Assembly (NCBI RefSeq): GCF_900111745.1 | Contig: NZ_FOIJ01000004.1 | Coordinates: forward strand, 372,001 to 436,000 | Reading direction: 5' to 3' | DNA from: Stigmatella erecta | Lineage (GTDB): Bacteria; Myxococcota; Myxococcia; Myxococcales; Myxococcaceae | DNA length: 64,000 nucleotides | Shown: in pieces, positions 36,523 through 45,905 of the stretch | Numbering within the stretch: position 1 is the stretch's first letter | Layout: every line of letters starts with the position of its first letter | Program-made: the position numbers and the translations under genes | The notes under the pieces: generated by a model | What the model was told of the DNA's origin: nothing | Database searches by the model: none | The model's input: the letters and a program-made list of their open reading frames with translations, nothing else

Positions 36523-37593
36523 ATGTGCCGATTATGGGCAGTGTGCCTGAGTGTGTGGCTGGGGCTGGGCTGTGGGCCCTCGGACGAGGCGCCCACGGTG
36601 AGCATCGTGGCAGGCAACTCGCACGCCTTGACCCTTCGCGCCGACGGCACGGTCTGGGCCATGGGAATCAATACCTCTGGCCAGTTGGGGGACGGAACCT
36701 ACCGCTCCCGGAACAGTCAGGCGCGGGTGTCCGGGTTGAGTGGAGCCGTGGCCATCGCCGCGGGGGGCGCGCAATCCATGGCCTTGCTGGAGGATGGCTC
36801 GCTCTGGGTCTGGGGCTACGACTTGTTCGGAGGCTCTCCGATCTATCAGCCGTCACCCATTCAGATCGCGGGACTGACCCAGATCAAAACCCTGGTCATG
36901 GGGGCGACGCACGCGCTGGCGTTGCGCGAGGACGGCACGGTCTGGGCGTGGGGCCTCAACAACGTGGGCCAGCTCGGGAATGGGACGCAGGTCTCGCTTG
37001 GCACCTGGGTTCGGGTCTCCGGTTTGACGGACGTGACCGCCGTGGCCGCGGGCAACAGCTACTCGCTGGCGGTGCGAAGCGATGGCACCGTCTGGACCTG
37101 GGGCCTGATTGTCTATGACGAGTCTGGGGAGGTCTCGCTGGAGGAAGAGCTCGTTCCGGTGCAGGTGTCCGGGCTGACGGACGTCACCGGGGTGGCCGCG
37201 GGCAGCTATCACGCGTTGGCGCTGCGTGCCGACGGGACCGTCTGGGCCTGGGGCGGCAATCGCTATGGCGAACTCGGGGATGGAACGCTCCAGCGCCGGT
37301 CCGTCCCGAGGCAGGTGCCCGGGCTGACGGACGTCACCCAGGTGACCGCGGGCTACTATCACTCGCTGGCACAGCGCGCCGATGGCTCCCTCTGGGCGTG
37401 GGGCTACAACCAGTCCGGGCAGCTCGGCGATGGCACCGCTTTTCCTCGACAGGTGCCCGTGCAGGCCCCCGCGGGGACGCATGCGTCCGCTCTGGCCGCG
37501 GGGTTCTCCCACACGGTGGTGTTGGATCGTGAGGGCCGGGTCCTGCTCTGGGGAGAGATGAGGGACTTCCAGCTCCCTGGAGGAGATCGATAG
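36523..37593 (+). CDS. RCC1-repeat lipoprotein (seven-bladed propeller)
   Basis: A 356-residue protein with a lipoprotein signal (MCRLWAVCLSVWLGLGC). The mature part has seven repeats of the type VAAGxxHALALRxDGTVWAWGxNxxGQLGDGT, starting at about 25, 75, 115, 165, 220, 270 and 315, which is one full RCC1-type beta propeller. The AGGAG before the ATG at 36523 supports this start. Such proteins are abundant in myxobacteria; a role in protein binding at the surface is likely, and no enzyme activity is seen. It converges on the histidine kinase gene. Confidence 0.88.
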   Translation: MCRLWAVCLSVWLGLGCGPSDEAPTVSIVAGNSHALTLRADGTVWAMGINTSGQLGDGTYRSRNSQARVSGLSGAVAIAAGGAQSMALLEDGSLWVWGYDLFGGSPIYQPSPIQIAGLTQIKTLVMGATHALALREDGTVWAWGLNNVGQLGNGTQVSLGTWVRVSGLTDVTAVAAGNSYSLAVRSDGTVWTWGLIVYDESGEVSLEEELVPVQVSGLTDVTGVAAGSYHALALRADGTVWAWGGNRYGELGDGTLQRRSVPRQVPGLTDVTQVTAGYYHSLAQRADGSLWAWGYNQSGQLGDGTAFPRQVPVQAPAGTHASALAAGFSHTVVLDREGRVLLWGEMRDFQLPGGDR

Positions 37594-37600
37594 CGCCCCG

Positions 37601-40012
37601 TCAGTGGCGGGGCAGCCAGACGGTGAAGGCCGTGCCCTCGTCCGCGCTGGAGCGGACCTCGACCCGCCCGCCGTGCGCCTTCACGATGTGATTCACGATG
37701 TAGAGCCCCAGGCCGATGCTGCGGCTGGCCGAAGTCACCTGGTCCGCCCCCCGCCTCAGGGGTTCGAACAGGCGCGGCATCAGCCCGGGCGGGATGGGCT
37801 CTCCCGCGTTGTGCACGCGCAGCAGGACGGCGTGCTCCTCTCCGTGGGTCTCGATGCGCACGGCGCTGTCCGGGGGGCTGTAAGCCAGGGCGTTGTTCAC
37901 CAGGTTGGTGATGACCTGGGCCAGCCGGTCCGCATCCCACGCCCCCTGGCCCGGGCCGCTCGCGGTGAGGTGCACGTCCCGGTCGGGGTGGGCAAGCCTC
38001 ACCTCCTCCACCGCTTGCTGGGTGAGCAGGTGAAAGTCGCAGGGCGCGCGCCGCACGGGGATGCCCTCGCCGAGCCGGGCCCGGGTGAAGTCGAGCAGGT
38101 CGCGGATCATCCGGGTGGCACGCTCCGCGGACGCCTGGATGCGCGAGACGCCCTTGGCCTGCCGCTCGTTCAGGTCGTCGTTCCGCATGAGCGCCGCCAC
38201 GGACAGGGTGATGGCGTTGAGGGGATTGCGCAGATCGTGGGAGACGATGCCGATGAGCTGCTCCTCGAACTCCGTCTGCATGCGCGCCAGCGCTTCCTGG
38301 CGCTTGCGCTCGGAGATGTCCTGAAAGATGCCGATGAAGCGCACGGCCCGCGTCCCCTCGAAGAAGGCGCGGCCCGCGGAGCGGATCCACCGCTCGCCCC
38401 GGGGACCCGGTGCCACCGGCCGGTACTCGGCGCGGTACTCGCCCTGGTTCTCTCCCGCGAGCGCGCGCTGCACCAGGATGTGAACGCGCTCCCGGTCCTC
38501 CGGGTGGATCCGTGCCAGGACACGCTCGTAGGTCATCTCGGTCTCCGGGGGCACGCCGAAGAGGTGCTTGGCCCGGTCATCCATGCGCAGCAGGCCCGTG
38601 ACCGGCCGCAAATCCCAGGTGCCCAGCTCCGCGGCCCCCGCCGCCACCCGGAGCCGGTCTTCGCTCTCCTGGAGCGCCGCGCCCGCCAGCTTCTTCGCGG
38701 TGATGTCCTGCATGGCCCCCACCATCCGCACCCCCTTGCCATCCGTGCCGCGCTCGACGCGCCCCTGGTCGATGACGTGGATGTAACTGCCGTTCTGGTG
38801 GCGGAAGCGGTACTCGCCCCTCCAGTGCGTTCCTTCCCCGTCGATGACCTCGTGGATGGAGTGGAGGACCTGCTCGCGCTCCTCGGGGTGGATGTTGCCG
38901 TACCAGCTGGAGGCCGTCTCGCCCAGCTGCTTCGGGCTGTACCCGAAGAGCTTCTGGAGGCCCGGGCTCCAGGAGACGGTGTTCGTCCGGAGGTCCCAGT
39001 CCCAGATGACGTCGCTGATGGCCTCGGCCGCCATCCGGTAGAGCGTCTCGGAGGCGCGCAGCCGCTCGTTGCTCTCGCGAAGCCGCTGGAGCAGGAGCGC
39101 CTTGTCGATGATGCCGGAGAGGTACTCCACCAGCGTCTCGAGGTAGCGCTTGGTCTGGGGCTGGAAGATCCGCGTCTCCTCGACGCCGATGTACAGCACC
39201 CCGAGCAGCCTGCCGTGAGGCCACAGCCGCAGGCCGAGCAGGGAGCGCAGGCCGCTGCGGCGGATGCCCTCGGCCACCTGGGCGTGCGGATCCGTCGCAT
39301 CCGGCAAGGTGAGGGGCTCATCCGACTGGCAGAGCTGGCTCACGAAGGAGTCCGGGGCGTCCACGGGCTCGGCGTTCGCTTGGCCGCTCCATCGCCCCGT
39401 GTACGTGGTGGGCACGAGCCTCGTGCCGTCCGGCGTCATGAGCAGGAGCGCGGCCCCATCCGCGTTCAGGGCCTGCTGCACGGTCTCGACCAGCGCCTCC
39501 AGCCGCTCGTGGAGGAAGACGGGTGTCTCGAGGGTGTCGAAGAGTCCGGAGGCAATCGTCTCGAGCTGGCGGAGAAACCGCTTCTCGCGCTGCCGGTCCT
39601 CCAGGGTGTAGCCGGTGAACGTGACGATGACCTGGCTCATCGCGTCCTGGAGCTCCGCGGCCAGCAGCGCCTTGTCCGGATGGGAGGGCTGCTCGTGCTG
39701 GGGCAGGTGCTCCCAGAGCGAGGTGATGAGGCGGCCCACGAGCACATACTCACTCGTCGTCTCCTCCTGGTTGTAGCCGGAGCGCAGGCGCAGGCCGATG
39801 TGCGTCTCCTCCAGGCGCTTCTTCGTCACCGCGGGGTCTCCCCGGTGGCCCTGGCGGGAGATGGCCGAGAGCGTCCCGAGGTACTCGGGCAGGGTATCGA
39901 TGACCAGATCCGGCGTGAGTCCCCGGGCGGGCTCCAGCTTGCTGGCCTCTTCCAGGTAGCGCTGGAGGATGAGGCCGCGGTTGTTCTCGATGAAGTCTGC
40001 CACCTGGGGCAT
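37601..40012 (-). CDS. sensor histidine kinase (RsbRD_N, GAF, two PAS, HisKA, HATPase)
   Basis: An 803-residue protein from the ATG at 40012; an earlier in-frame start at 40276 reads as non-coding. Residues 1-150 resemble the RsbRD N-terminal module (GLRLRSGYNQEETTSEY). A GAF domain lies at about 165-305 (LNADGAALLLMTPDG, LRLWPHGRLLGVLYIG). PAS/PAC domains lie at 320-440 (ISDVIWDWDLRTNTVSWSPG) and 450-570 (ELGTWDLRPVTG). HisKA has SHDLRNPLNA with His592 as the phosphorylation site, and the HATPase (NLVNNALAY, GLGLYIVNHIV) fills the C-terminus. There is no transmembrane segment, so it is cytoplasmic. No response regulator is adjacent. Confidence 0.9.
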   Translation of the reverse strand: MPQVADFIENNRGLILQRYLEEASKLEPARGLTPDLVIDTLPEYLGTLSAISRQGHRGDPAVTKKRLEETHIGLRLRSGYNQEETTSEYVLVGRLITSLWEHLPQHEQPSHPDKALLAAELQDAMSQVIVTFTGYTLEDRQREKRFLRQLETIASGLFDTLETPVFLHERLEALVETVQQALNADGAALLLMTPDGTRLVPTTYTGRWSGQANAEPVDAPDSFVSQLCQSDEPLTLPDATDPHAQVAEGIRRSGLRSLLGLRLWPHGRLLGVLYIGVEETRIFQPQTKRYLETLVEYLSGIIDKALLLQRLRESNERLRASETLYRMAAEAISDVIWDWDLRTNTVSWSPGLQKLFGYSPKQLGETASSWYGNIHPEEREQVLHSIHEVIDGEGTHWRGEYRFRHQNGSYIHVIDQGRVERGTDGKGVRMVGAMQDITAKKLAGAALQESEDRLRVAAGAAELGTWDLRPVTGLLRMDDRAKHLFGVPPETEMTYERVLARIHPEDRERVHILVQRALAGENQGEYRAEYRPVAPGPRGERWIRSAGRAFFEGTRAVRFIGIFQDISERKRQEALARMQTEFEEQLIGIVSHDLRNPLNAITLSVAALMRNDDLNERQAKGVSRIQASAERATRMIRDLLDFTRARLGEGIPVRRAPCDFHLLTQQAVEEVRLAHPDRDVHLTASGPGQGAWDADRLAQVITNLVNNALAYSPPDSAVRIETHGEEHAVLLRVHNAGEPIPPGLMPRLFEPLRRGADQVTSASRSIGLGLYIVNHIVKAHGGRVEVRSSADEGTAFTVWLPRH

Positions 40013-40389
40013 GAAAATCCGGTCTCCGGCTCTCGGGCGCTCCGCCGCGCGGCGGCCTACCTGAACAAGGTATGGCCCCTCATGCCCCGGAGGGAGTGTT
40101 CTCTCCGAGGGTGTTGCCCACCCGGCGTTCCGGTGACGCCGGAGAAGCCCACCGAGGAGGCAGACCCGAAGACAGGTTCGGCAACCCCCTCCGGGCCGTC
40201 CTGGAACGTGGTCCGGTTGGGATCGCGCGTATAGAACACTTCTCAGCGCGTTCGTATCCAGGCCGCTCTTGGCCACGGCGAAGGCGCACCCCCAGTGCCG
40301 GGGCAGCCGCAGCTCCCGCTGGCGTTCGCCCGGCAGGTGCTTTCAGCGCCCTTTCATTCAAACCTCACGGTGGGGGGCTCTCCCCAGGG
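40013..40389. other. 377-bp gap with hairpin 5' of the histidine kinase
   Basis: No gene is recognised here. CCGGCGT at 40122-40128 and ACGCCGG at 40136-40142 form a 7-bp hairpin in what would be the leader of the kinase mRNA. The right half (about 40340-40389) follows the end of the GT-C gene and has a short GGGGGGCTCTCCCC fold. I did not find a clear promoter. Confidence 0.4.
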
Positions 40390-42219
40390 TTACGGCGCCT
40401 GCGGCCGGGGATAGATGCGGCCACGGAGCTTCTCCGTCTTCCGGCGCCGGTGCGCGTTGCCGTCATCGAGCAGCGTGGCCAGCGAGTATTGCCGCAGGGC
40501 GGGGACTAGGTGGCCCTCGCGCACCATCGCATCGCCGCGCTGGTCCGCCAGCTCCGCCAGCCGCTCGCGTGACGCCGCGTCCGGAAGCCGCTCCGCCGCC
40601 GTGTACGCGCGCACACAGCGCCAGCGGTGCAGGGCCTGTTGCGCCTGGTCCTCCCGGATCTCCTGCTCGAAGCGCTGGAGCAGGGCCGCGGGCTCCAGGG
40701 CGAGGGTGGCCGCCTTGCCCTCGGGACAGCGCGGATCCTCCGTGGGCGTCAGCCCGTTGAGCATGAAGAAGGAGCCTCCGATGGCGTGGTAGTTCCCCAT
40801 GAGCTTCTGGAAGCCCGCCAGGTGCCCGCTGGGGCCGTGCGCGTCCAGCAGGATGCACGGGCCCTCCGAGAGGAGGTAGTCCTCCAGCGCCGGGTAGTTG
40901 TTCGCGTGGTGGGCCACGGCGTAGTCCGCCAGCCCCGCCACGTCGATGATCTCCGCGTCGCGGAGCACCATCGCCTGGCCCCCCAGGTCCGGGTAGCCCA
41001 GCAGCGGGTGCACCTGGCCCAGCGCCTGGGTCTGGTTGCGCAACCGCCGGAAGTTGCTCGCGATGAGCGTGTAGGGCAGCTCCGGGTTGGCCTGGACCTC
41101 GGGCGCCCGCGCGATGCTCGCGCGCAAGCCGGGCACGCCCACGGCCAGCGCCGCCCCGGTGACCGCCCCCAGCCCCAGCCGCGCGGGCATCCTGCCTCGC
41201 CCTTGGGCCCCCCACCGCGCGCTCAGCGCCCGCGCCCCCGAGAGGCCCACCGCCATCGCCGCGCCCAGCAGCGGCACCAGGGGCGCGAGGAAGCGCCACT
41301 CGCGCATCCAGTCCCCCTTGGCGCTCCACACGAAGTAGAGGCCGCAGCCCATGTAGAGCAGCGCCAGCACCGTCTGGCGGGCCACCGCCCCCCGCCCCGC
41401 GAGCCCCAAGAGCCACCCCGCGCCCGCCAGGACGCACAGCGGCTGGTAGGTGACCCAGAAGTTCCGGAAGTACGCCGCCGCGCTGAACTCCCAGAACCGC
41501 TTCGCGTAGTAGGTGTTGGGCAGCCAGTCCGCGAAGTAGCCCCAGCGCACCCCCAGCCAGCCGCCCACCAGCGCGAGCAGCCATAGGAAGATGCGCAGCT
41601 CCTGCCGCCCGGGCGCGCGTCGCTCCAGGGCCCGGGTCCCCACCCAGAGCGCGCCCGCCGCCGTGGTGAAGAGCACCCCCTCGGGCCGCGTGAGGCACAG
41701 GAGCCCCAGCGCCCAGCCCACGTGCGCCGTCCGCCCGGTGCGCAGCTCCCGCAGGAGGAAGAACCCCGAGAGGCCCAGCAGGAACGCCTCCAGGCCCGTC
41801 TCCATCCCGCTGGAGATCCAGTAGGCATAGGTCGGGTTGAGCGCGGCGACGCACGGCGCCACCCCGTCCTCCAGGCGCCACCGGCGCCCCTCCGCGGCGG
41901 GCCCCCACGCCGCGATCGCCGGCAGCGCCAGCACCCCGAACACGATGCCCAGCCAGTGGGTGAAGGCGACGGGCTTCAGGCGCAGCGGCTGGCTCAGCCC
42001 CAGCAGGAACGTCCACAGGGGATTGGAGAAGCCCTCCACCGGCTGGGAGGCGGGGGTGACGCGCAGCCCCTCGCCGGAGAAGAAGGTGAGGCCATAGGCC
42101 AGCGAGATGGCCGCGTCGTCCACGATGGGAACGGCGAGGTAGTGGCAGTGGTACGCCAGCCCCGCCATCGCGGCCAGGAGCAGGCCCGCCGTGAGCCATG
42201 GCTCCACCCGCGGGGTCAT
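40390..42219 (-). CDS. GT-C fold membrane glycosyltransferase (AftB-like)
   Basis: A 609-residue protein with about ten to twelve membrane helices in the first 430 residues and a soluble C-terminal part with TPR-like helices. VDDAAISLAYGLTFFSGEGL then EGFSNPLWTFLLGL matches the pattern of polyprenyl-phosphate-sugar GT-C enzymes such as mycobacterial AftB (Asp-Asp in the first outside loop and a conserved Pro-Leu-Trp). It would move a sugar from a lipid carrier to a target outside the membrane. The ATG at 42219 overlaps the Hsp70 stop by 4 nt (ATGA), so the two are coupled. Donor and acceptor are unknown. Confidence 0.72.
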   Translation of the reverse strand: MTPRVEPWLTAGLLLAAMAGLAYHCHYLAVPIVDDAAISLAYGLTFFSGEGLRVTPASQPVEGFSNPLWTFLLGLSQPLRLKPVAFTHWLGIVFGVLALPAIAAWGPAAEGRRWRLEDGVAPCVAALNPTYAYWISSGMETGLEAFLLGLSGFFLLRELRTGRTAHVGWALGLLCLTRPEGVLFTTAAGALWVGTRALERRAPGRQELRIFLWLLALVGGWLGVRWGYFADWLPNTYYAKRFWEFSAAAYFRNFWVTYQPLCVLAGAGWLLGLAGRGAVARQTVLALLYMGCGLYFVWSAKGDWMREWRFLAPLVPLLGAAMAVGLSGARALSARWGAQGRGRMPARLGLGAVTGAALAVGVPGLRASIARAPEVQANPELPYTLIASNFRRLRNQTQALGQVHPLLGYPDLGGQAMVLRDAEIIDVAGLADYAVAHHANNYPALEDYLLSEGPCILLDAHGPSGHLAGFQKLMGNYHAIGGSFFMLNGLTPTEDPRCPEGKAATLALEPAALLQRFEQEIREDQAQQALHRWRCVRAYTAAERLPDAASRERLAELADQRGDAMVREGHLVPALRQYSLATLLDDGNAHRRRKTEKLRGRIYPRPQAP

Positions 42220-43478
42220 GACCTCTGGGCGAGCGCGGCGGAGGCCCGGCCAAGCCCCTCGGCCACCGAGGTGAAGGCATCCGCGGTGCGCACCCGGCCC
42301 TCGCCGAAGCGGTTGACGTAGAGCTGGCGCACGGCGGGGATCTGCGAGGAGCCGCCCGTGAGGAACACCGCGTCGATCTCCCCTGTCCCCGCGCACCGGT
42401 CCAGCAGCCCCTGCGTGCACTGGTCCAGCTCGGTGAGCAGCGGCTGGCAGAACGTGTCGAACTCCTCGCGGGTGATGCGCTCGTGCAGGGTGATGCGCGC
42501 CTCCTCGAAGTCCAGCGTCGCCTCCGGCTCCTGGGAGAGCTTGACCTTGACCGCCTCGATGGCCCGGAACAGCCGGTAGCCCAGGTTCTCCATCACCAAA
42601 TCGTACAGCGCCTCGGCCGTCTGGGGCTGGTCGCTCGTCTCCAGCATCATCTCCATCAGCTCCTGGGTGGACTTCTCCCGGATGAAGGACATCTCGTGCC
42701 AGGACAGCAGCTTGGCCATGACGTGCTGGGGCACCTTCAGCCGCTTGTCCGTGAGCCCGCGGACGCGGTACGTGGTGCCCGCGCCGAAGCGGGGCAGCAG
42801 CTTGTGGCGCATGATCTCCGCGTCGAAGCGGTCCCCGCCGATGCGCACACCCGTGGAGCCCACCACGTCCGCGCGCCGGTCCAGCTGCTCCCGCCGCGAG
42901 GGCCCCAGCCGCATCAGCGTCAGGTCCGTGGTGCCGGCGCCGAAGTCCGCCACCAGCACCAGCTCGTCCCGCGTGAGCTGGGCCTCGTAGGCGAGCGCCG
43001 CGGCGATGGGCTCGATGAGGAACTGGATGCGGGTGAAGCCCGCGAGCTCCGCCGCCTTGCGCAGCCGCTGCTCGGCGAGCGCGTCCGCCTCCGCCTCCTC
43101 GGTGAAGACGGCGGGCCGGCCCATCATCACCGCCTCCGGGGCACTGCCCAGGTGGGCGCCCATGGCCTCGCGCACGCGGCGCAGCAGGAGCGCCACCAGG
43201 TCCTCGATGGTCCAGGTGCGCCCGTTGACCTGGGTGGCCCGGAACGAGCGGCTGTGCAGGAAGGACTTCACCGACTGGATGAAGCGCCCGGCGTTGTCTT
43301 CCAGGTACCGGGTAATGGCGGGAGTCCCGGCGTACACGGAGCGCTCCTCCTCGGGGAAGAAGAGGACGGAGCGGAAGAGGCGCTGCTCGCGGGTTTCCGG
43401 GGCAATGGGCAGCACCGTGCCATCCGGCAGGGCCGCCGCGGTGTTACTGGTTCCAAAGTCGAGACCACAAACGTGCAT
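42216..43478 (-). CDS. yegD: Hsp70-family ATPase, YegD-like (short, without substrate domain)
   Basis: A 420-residue protein with the Hsp70/actin ATPase fold: VCGLDFGTSNTAAAL (phosphate 1), LVLVADFGAGTTDLTL (phosphate 2) and AVFLTGGSSQIPAVRQLY (adenosine). It stops where DnaK would continue into the substrate-binding domain, so it is like E. coli YegD rather than a full chaperone. The connect region and lid are absent. It is translationally coupled to the GT-C gene, an uncommon partnership. Confidence 0.88.
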   Translation of the reverse strand: MHVCGLDFGTSNTAAALPDGTVLPIAPETREQRLFRSVLFFPEEERSVYAGTPAITRYLEDNAGRFIQSVKSFLHSRSFRATQVNGRTWTIEDLVALLLRRVREAMGAHLGSAPEAVMMGRPAVFTEEAEADALAEQRLRKAAELAGFTRIQFLIEPIAAALAYEAQLTRDELVLVADFGAGTTDLTLMRLGPSRREQLDRRADVVGSTGVRIGGDRFDAEIMRHKLLPRFGAGTTYRVRGLTDKRLKVPQHVMAKLLSWHEMSFIREKSTQELMEMMLETSDQPQTAEALYDLVMENLGYRLFRAIEAVKVKLSQEPEATLDFEEARITLHERITREEFDTFCQPLLTELDQCTQGLLDRCAGTGEIDAVFLTGGSSQIPAVRQLYVNRFGEGRVRTADAFTSVAEGLGRASAALAQRS

Positions 43479-43634
43479 CCCCGCCGCTTACCGCTGAACC
43501 CGTTCGGGCGGTAGAGGCATCTCGCGGGCAGACCGGGGGAGCAGGCGGACGCAGGCCCCTGGGTTGCCGGAGACGGGTTGGCGTCCGGCGCCCGAGCGTC
43601 ATCTTTCCGGTGTCCACCTCACAACGGAGAGACC

Positions 43635-44369
43635 ATGAAACGGGGAGCCATCGGGGTATCGGCTGGCATCGCCGCCCTGCTGTGGAGCACAGGGTGCGAC
43701 CAGAACAAGACCTTATCCGCCCGGCAAGAAGGCGAGCAGACCTCTGCCTCCCAGGTTGTCACTCAGGCCCACGAGCGCACGGAGCAAGCGTTCAAGCGGG
43801 CCGAGGACGCGCAGAAGGAGGCCACCCAGCAGCAGCAGCAGGCCACGCGGGCCCAGGAGTCGGTTCAGAAAGCGCGCCAGGATCTGGTGGAAGAGCAGAA
43901 CCGCGCCCAGAAGGAATTCCAGGAGGCCCAGCAGGCCCAGCAGCAGGCCCAGCAGCAGGCTCAGCAGGCGGAGCAGACCGTCGCGGCGGCCCAGTCGAGC
44001 GCGCTGGAGGCCCAGCGCCAGCAGCAGACGGAGCTGTCCCAGCAGACTCAGCAGCCCGTGGCCCCCGCCGCCACCCAGGGCGCGCAGTTCATCGACGGAG
44101 AGGTGCTGACGGTCAACGCCCAGGAGGTGCTGGTGAGCGTGCGCGGCGAGCCCCAGGTCCGGCTCCAGCTCGCCCCCACCACCCAGGTGCTCGTGGATGG
44201 ACGGCAGGCCCGCGCCACGGACATCGAGGAGGGCAGTCAGATCCGCGCCTCGTATCAGGACGTGGGCGGGGAGCCCCAGGCCGTGCGCGTCGAGGTGACG
44301 TCCCAGCCGGCCGGGTACCCGGCCTCACCCGAGAGCGGCGAGTCCACGCCGGGGGCCGTGGGGCCGTAA
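43635..44369 (+). CDS. Gln-rich coiled-coil lipoprotein with DUF5666-like C-terminal domain
   Basis: A 244-residue protein with a lipoprotein signal (MKRGAIGVSAGIAALLWSTG, then Cys). Residues 40-145 are a coiled coil extremely rich in Gln (QQQQQATRAQ, AQQAQQQAQQQAQQAEQ). Residues 150-225 are a small beta domain (FIDGEVLTVNAQEVLVSVRG, GSQIRASYQDVGGEPQAVRV) like that of the lipoprotein at 19269-19706. It probably spans or lines the periplasm. It overlaps no gene and converges on the CHAD gene. Confidence 0.7.
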   Translation: MKRGAIGVSAGIAALLWSTGCDQNKTLSARQEGEQTSASQVVTQAHERTEQAFKRAEDAQKEATQQQQQATRAQESVQKARQDLVEEQNRAQKEFQEAQQAQQQAQQQAQQAEQTVAAAQSSALEAQRQQQTELSQQTQQPVAPAATQGAQFIDGEVLTVNAQEVLVSVRGEPQVRLQLAPTTQVLVDGRQARATDIEEGSQIRASYQDVGGEPQAVRVEVTSQPAGYPASPESGESTPGAVGP

Positions 44370-44372
44370 GGC

Positions 44373-45263
44373 TCAGCGCAGCAGCCGGCGCAGGCCGCGG
44401 ATGATCTGCTCCGACTCCCAGCGCTGGAGCTCCCGGGCGATCTCCGCGGCGCGCTGGGCTCGCTCCTGCCGCACCGTCTCCAGGAGCTTCCGGGCCGCCT
44501 CCCGCTCCGGGGAGGTGGCCTCGGCGGCGGTGTGCTCCAGCAGCTCCAGCCGCACGTCCGCATCGTGCAGCTCGCCCAGGCCATCCTGGAGGGGGACGAG
44601 GACCTCCAGGAGCGCGTCCATGGTGCGGCGCAAGGCGGGCTGGAAGATCTCCAGCGCGTAGCGCAGCCGCTTCAGCTCCTTGCGCAGCTCGTGCGCGGAG
44701 GCCGCGCCGGGCGCCGTGCCGTACTGTGCCATGCGCTTCTCCACCCGCTTGAGGCGCTGGCGCAGGTGGTGGCGGACCGAGCCTCCGCCATAAGCGCGGG
44801 AGTCCTTCAGTTGCCCCATCCGCAAGAGCAGCGTGGGCACGGTGCGCTCCGTCCAGCGCTTCAGGGCCTGCTTCAGCCGCTTCGACTTGCCGCCGAGCTG
44901 CCCTTGCCGCCGCTCGTGGAGGGCCTTGAGGCCCGCGCGGTGCTTGGATGGCTGCTGGCGCATGGCCTGATCCAGCCAGTCCTGCTGGACGTGAAGGTCC
45001 CGCACCTCGCCAAGCGCATCCTGCAGCCGCTTCACCTGGCGCTCCATCTTCTTCAGCCGGCCCGCCGGGCGGAAGACCTGGAGGGCCGCGCGCAGGCGGC
45101 GGGTGGCCACGCGCATGTCGTGGACGCCCTTCATGGAGAACTCGCCCGAGAGGCTGGCCTCGGGGTGGCGCACGTCGGCCAGGCGGGCCGCGAGGATGCG
45201 CCGCGCGGCCTCGTCCAACCGGCTCGCGGGGCTCAGCCCGCGCACAGGCGTGGGATGGGACAT
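44373..45263 (-). CDS. CHAD domain protein (polyphosphate-associated helical domain)
   Basis: A 296-residue protein rich in His, Arg and helices. FSMKGVHDMRVATRRLRAAL at about 45-65, ALGEVRDLHVQQDWLD and AHELRKELKRLRYALEIFQP are the CHAD signature. CHAD domains bind polyphosphate granules. The inorganic pyrophosphatase gene ends 6 bp upstream on the same strand, so a shared phosphate-metabolism operon is likely. Confidence 0.9.
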   Translation of the reverse strand: MSHPTPVRGLSPASRLDEAARRILAARLADVRHPEASLSGEFSMKGVHDMRVATRRLRAALQVFRPAGRLKKMERQVKRLQDALGEVRDLHVQQDWLDQAMRQQPSKHRAGLKALHERRQGQLGGKSKRLKQALKRWTERTVPTLLLRMGQLKDSRAYGGGSVRHHLRQRLKRVEKRMAQYGTAPGAASAHELRKELKRLRYALEIFQPALRRTMDALLEVLVPLQDGLGELHDADVRLELLEHTAAEATSPEREAARKLLETVRQERAQRAAEIARELQRWESEQIIRGLRRLLR

Positions 45264-45269
45264 GGTGGC

Positions 45270-45797
45270 TCAGCCTCCCGTGCTTTCTTTCACCAGCCGC
45301 TCCGCCTCCTCCGGCCCTTTCCACCCGAGGATGCGCGCGTCTTTGTTCGCGAAGGCCACGACGGTGAGGAAGAAGTGCTCCAGCTCCTCCCGCTCGCGCT
45401 GGGACAGGTCTTCATGGCTGCGCAGGTGCTCGGCGCGCGCCGCGGACACGGGCACCATCAGCAGCCGGTCATTGCGCTCGCGGCCCTGGCCTCCGGATTG
45501 ATTCTGCTCCACCTGGAGGACGCCCAGCGCCCGGCAGGGCAGCACCACGCCCGGCCAGGTGGCCACGTCCCAGTACACCATGGCGTCCAGCGGGTCCCCG
45601 TCGGGCCCCCGGGTGCCGGGGATGAAGCCCCAGTCGAAGGGGTAGCGCAGCCCCCGCGTCAGCGGCCGGCTGATGGTGAAGGCCCGCAGCTTCGGCTCGT
45701 ACTTCAGCTTCACGGTGGAGCCGCGGGGCGACTCGACGACGACGTGGAGGGCGCCCTGCTCGCCCCGGGCGGGCAGTTGGGTGAAGTCGGAGACCAT
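45270..45797 (-). CDS. ppa: inorganic pyrophosphatase, family I
   Basis: A 175-residue protein. DGDPLDAMVYWDVAT holds the metal-binding Asp signature of family-I pyrophosphatases, and YPFDWGFIPGTRG precedes it. It hydrolyses pyrophosphate. The length is normal. A start at 45797 was chosen as the first Met of the conserved fold. It is in tandem with the CHAD protein, which fits a polyphosphate/pyrophosphate context. Confidence 0.92.
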   Translation of the reverse strand: MVSDFTQLPARGEQGALHVVVESPRGSTVKLKYEPKLRAFTISRPLTRGLRYPFDWGFIPGTRGPDGDPLDAMVYWDVATWPGVVLPCRALGVLQVEQNQSGGQGRERNDRLLMVPVSAARAEHLRSHEDLSQREREELEHFFLTVVAFANKDARILGWKGPEEAERLVKESTGG

Positions 45798-45876
45798 TCT
45801 CCGAAGGGTTGGCTGCCTCCCCGGGGCCGGCAAGCAGCCTCGCTCCCGGAGGCCACCGAGTGACGCAAAGTACACG

Positions 45877-45900
45877 CCCGGAGTCCCCGGCCCGTCCGGG
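45877..45900. terminator. possible terminator after the SelO gene
   Basis: Arms CCCGGA and TCCGGG (6 bp, loop of 12) lie just after the SelO stop on the minus strand and before the pyrophosphatase start. It is short and of uncertain value. Confidence 0.4.
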
Positions 45901-45905
45901 AACCG

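Noticed and set aside
43810-44060. CAG-rich microsatellite
   Set aside because: It is the coding sequence for the Gln-rich coiled coil of the lipoprotein; no independent repeat array.
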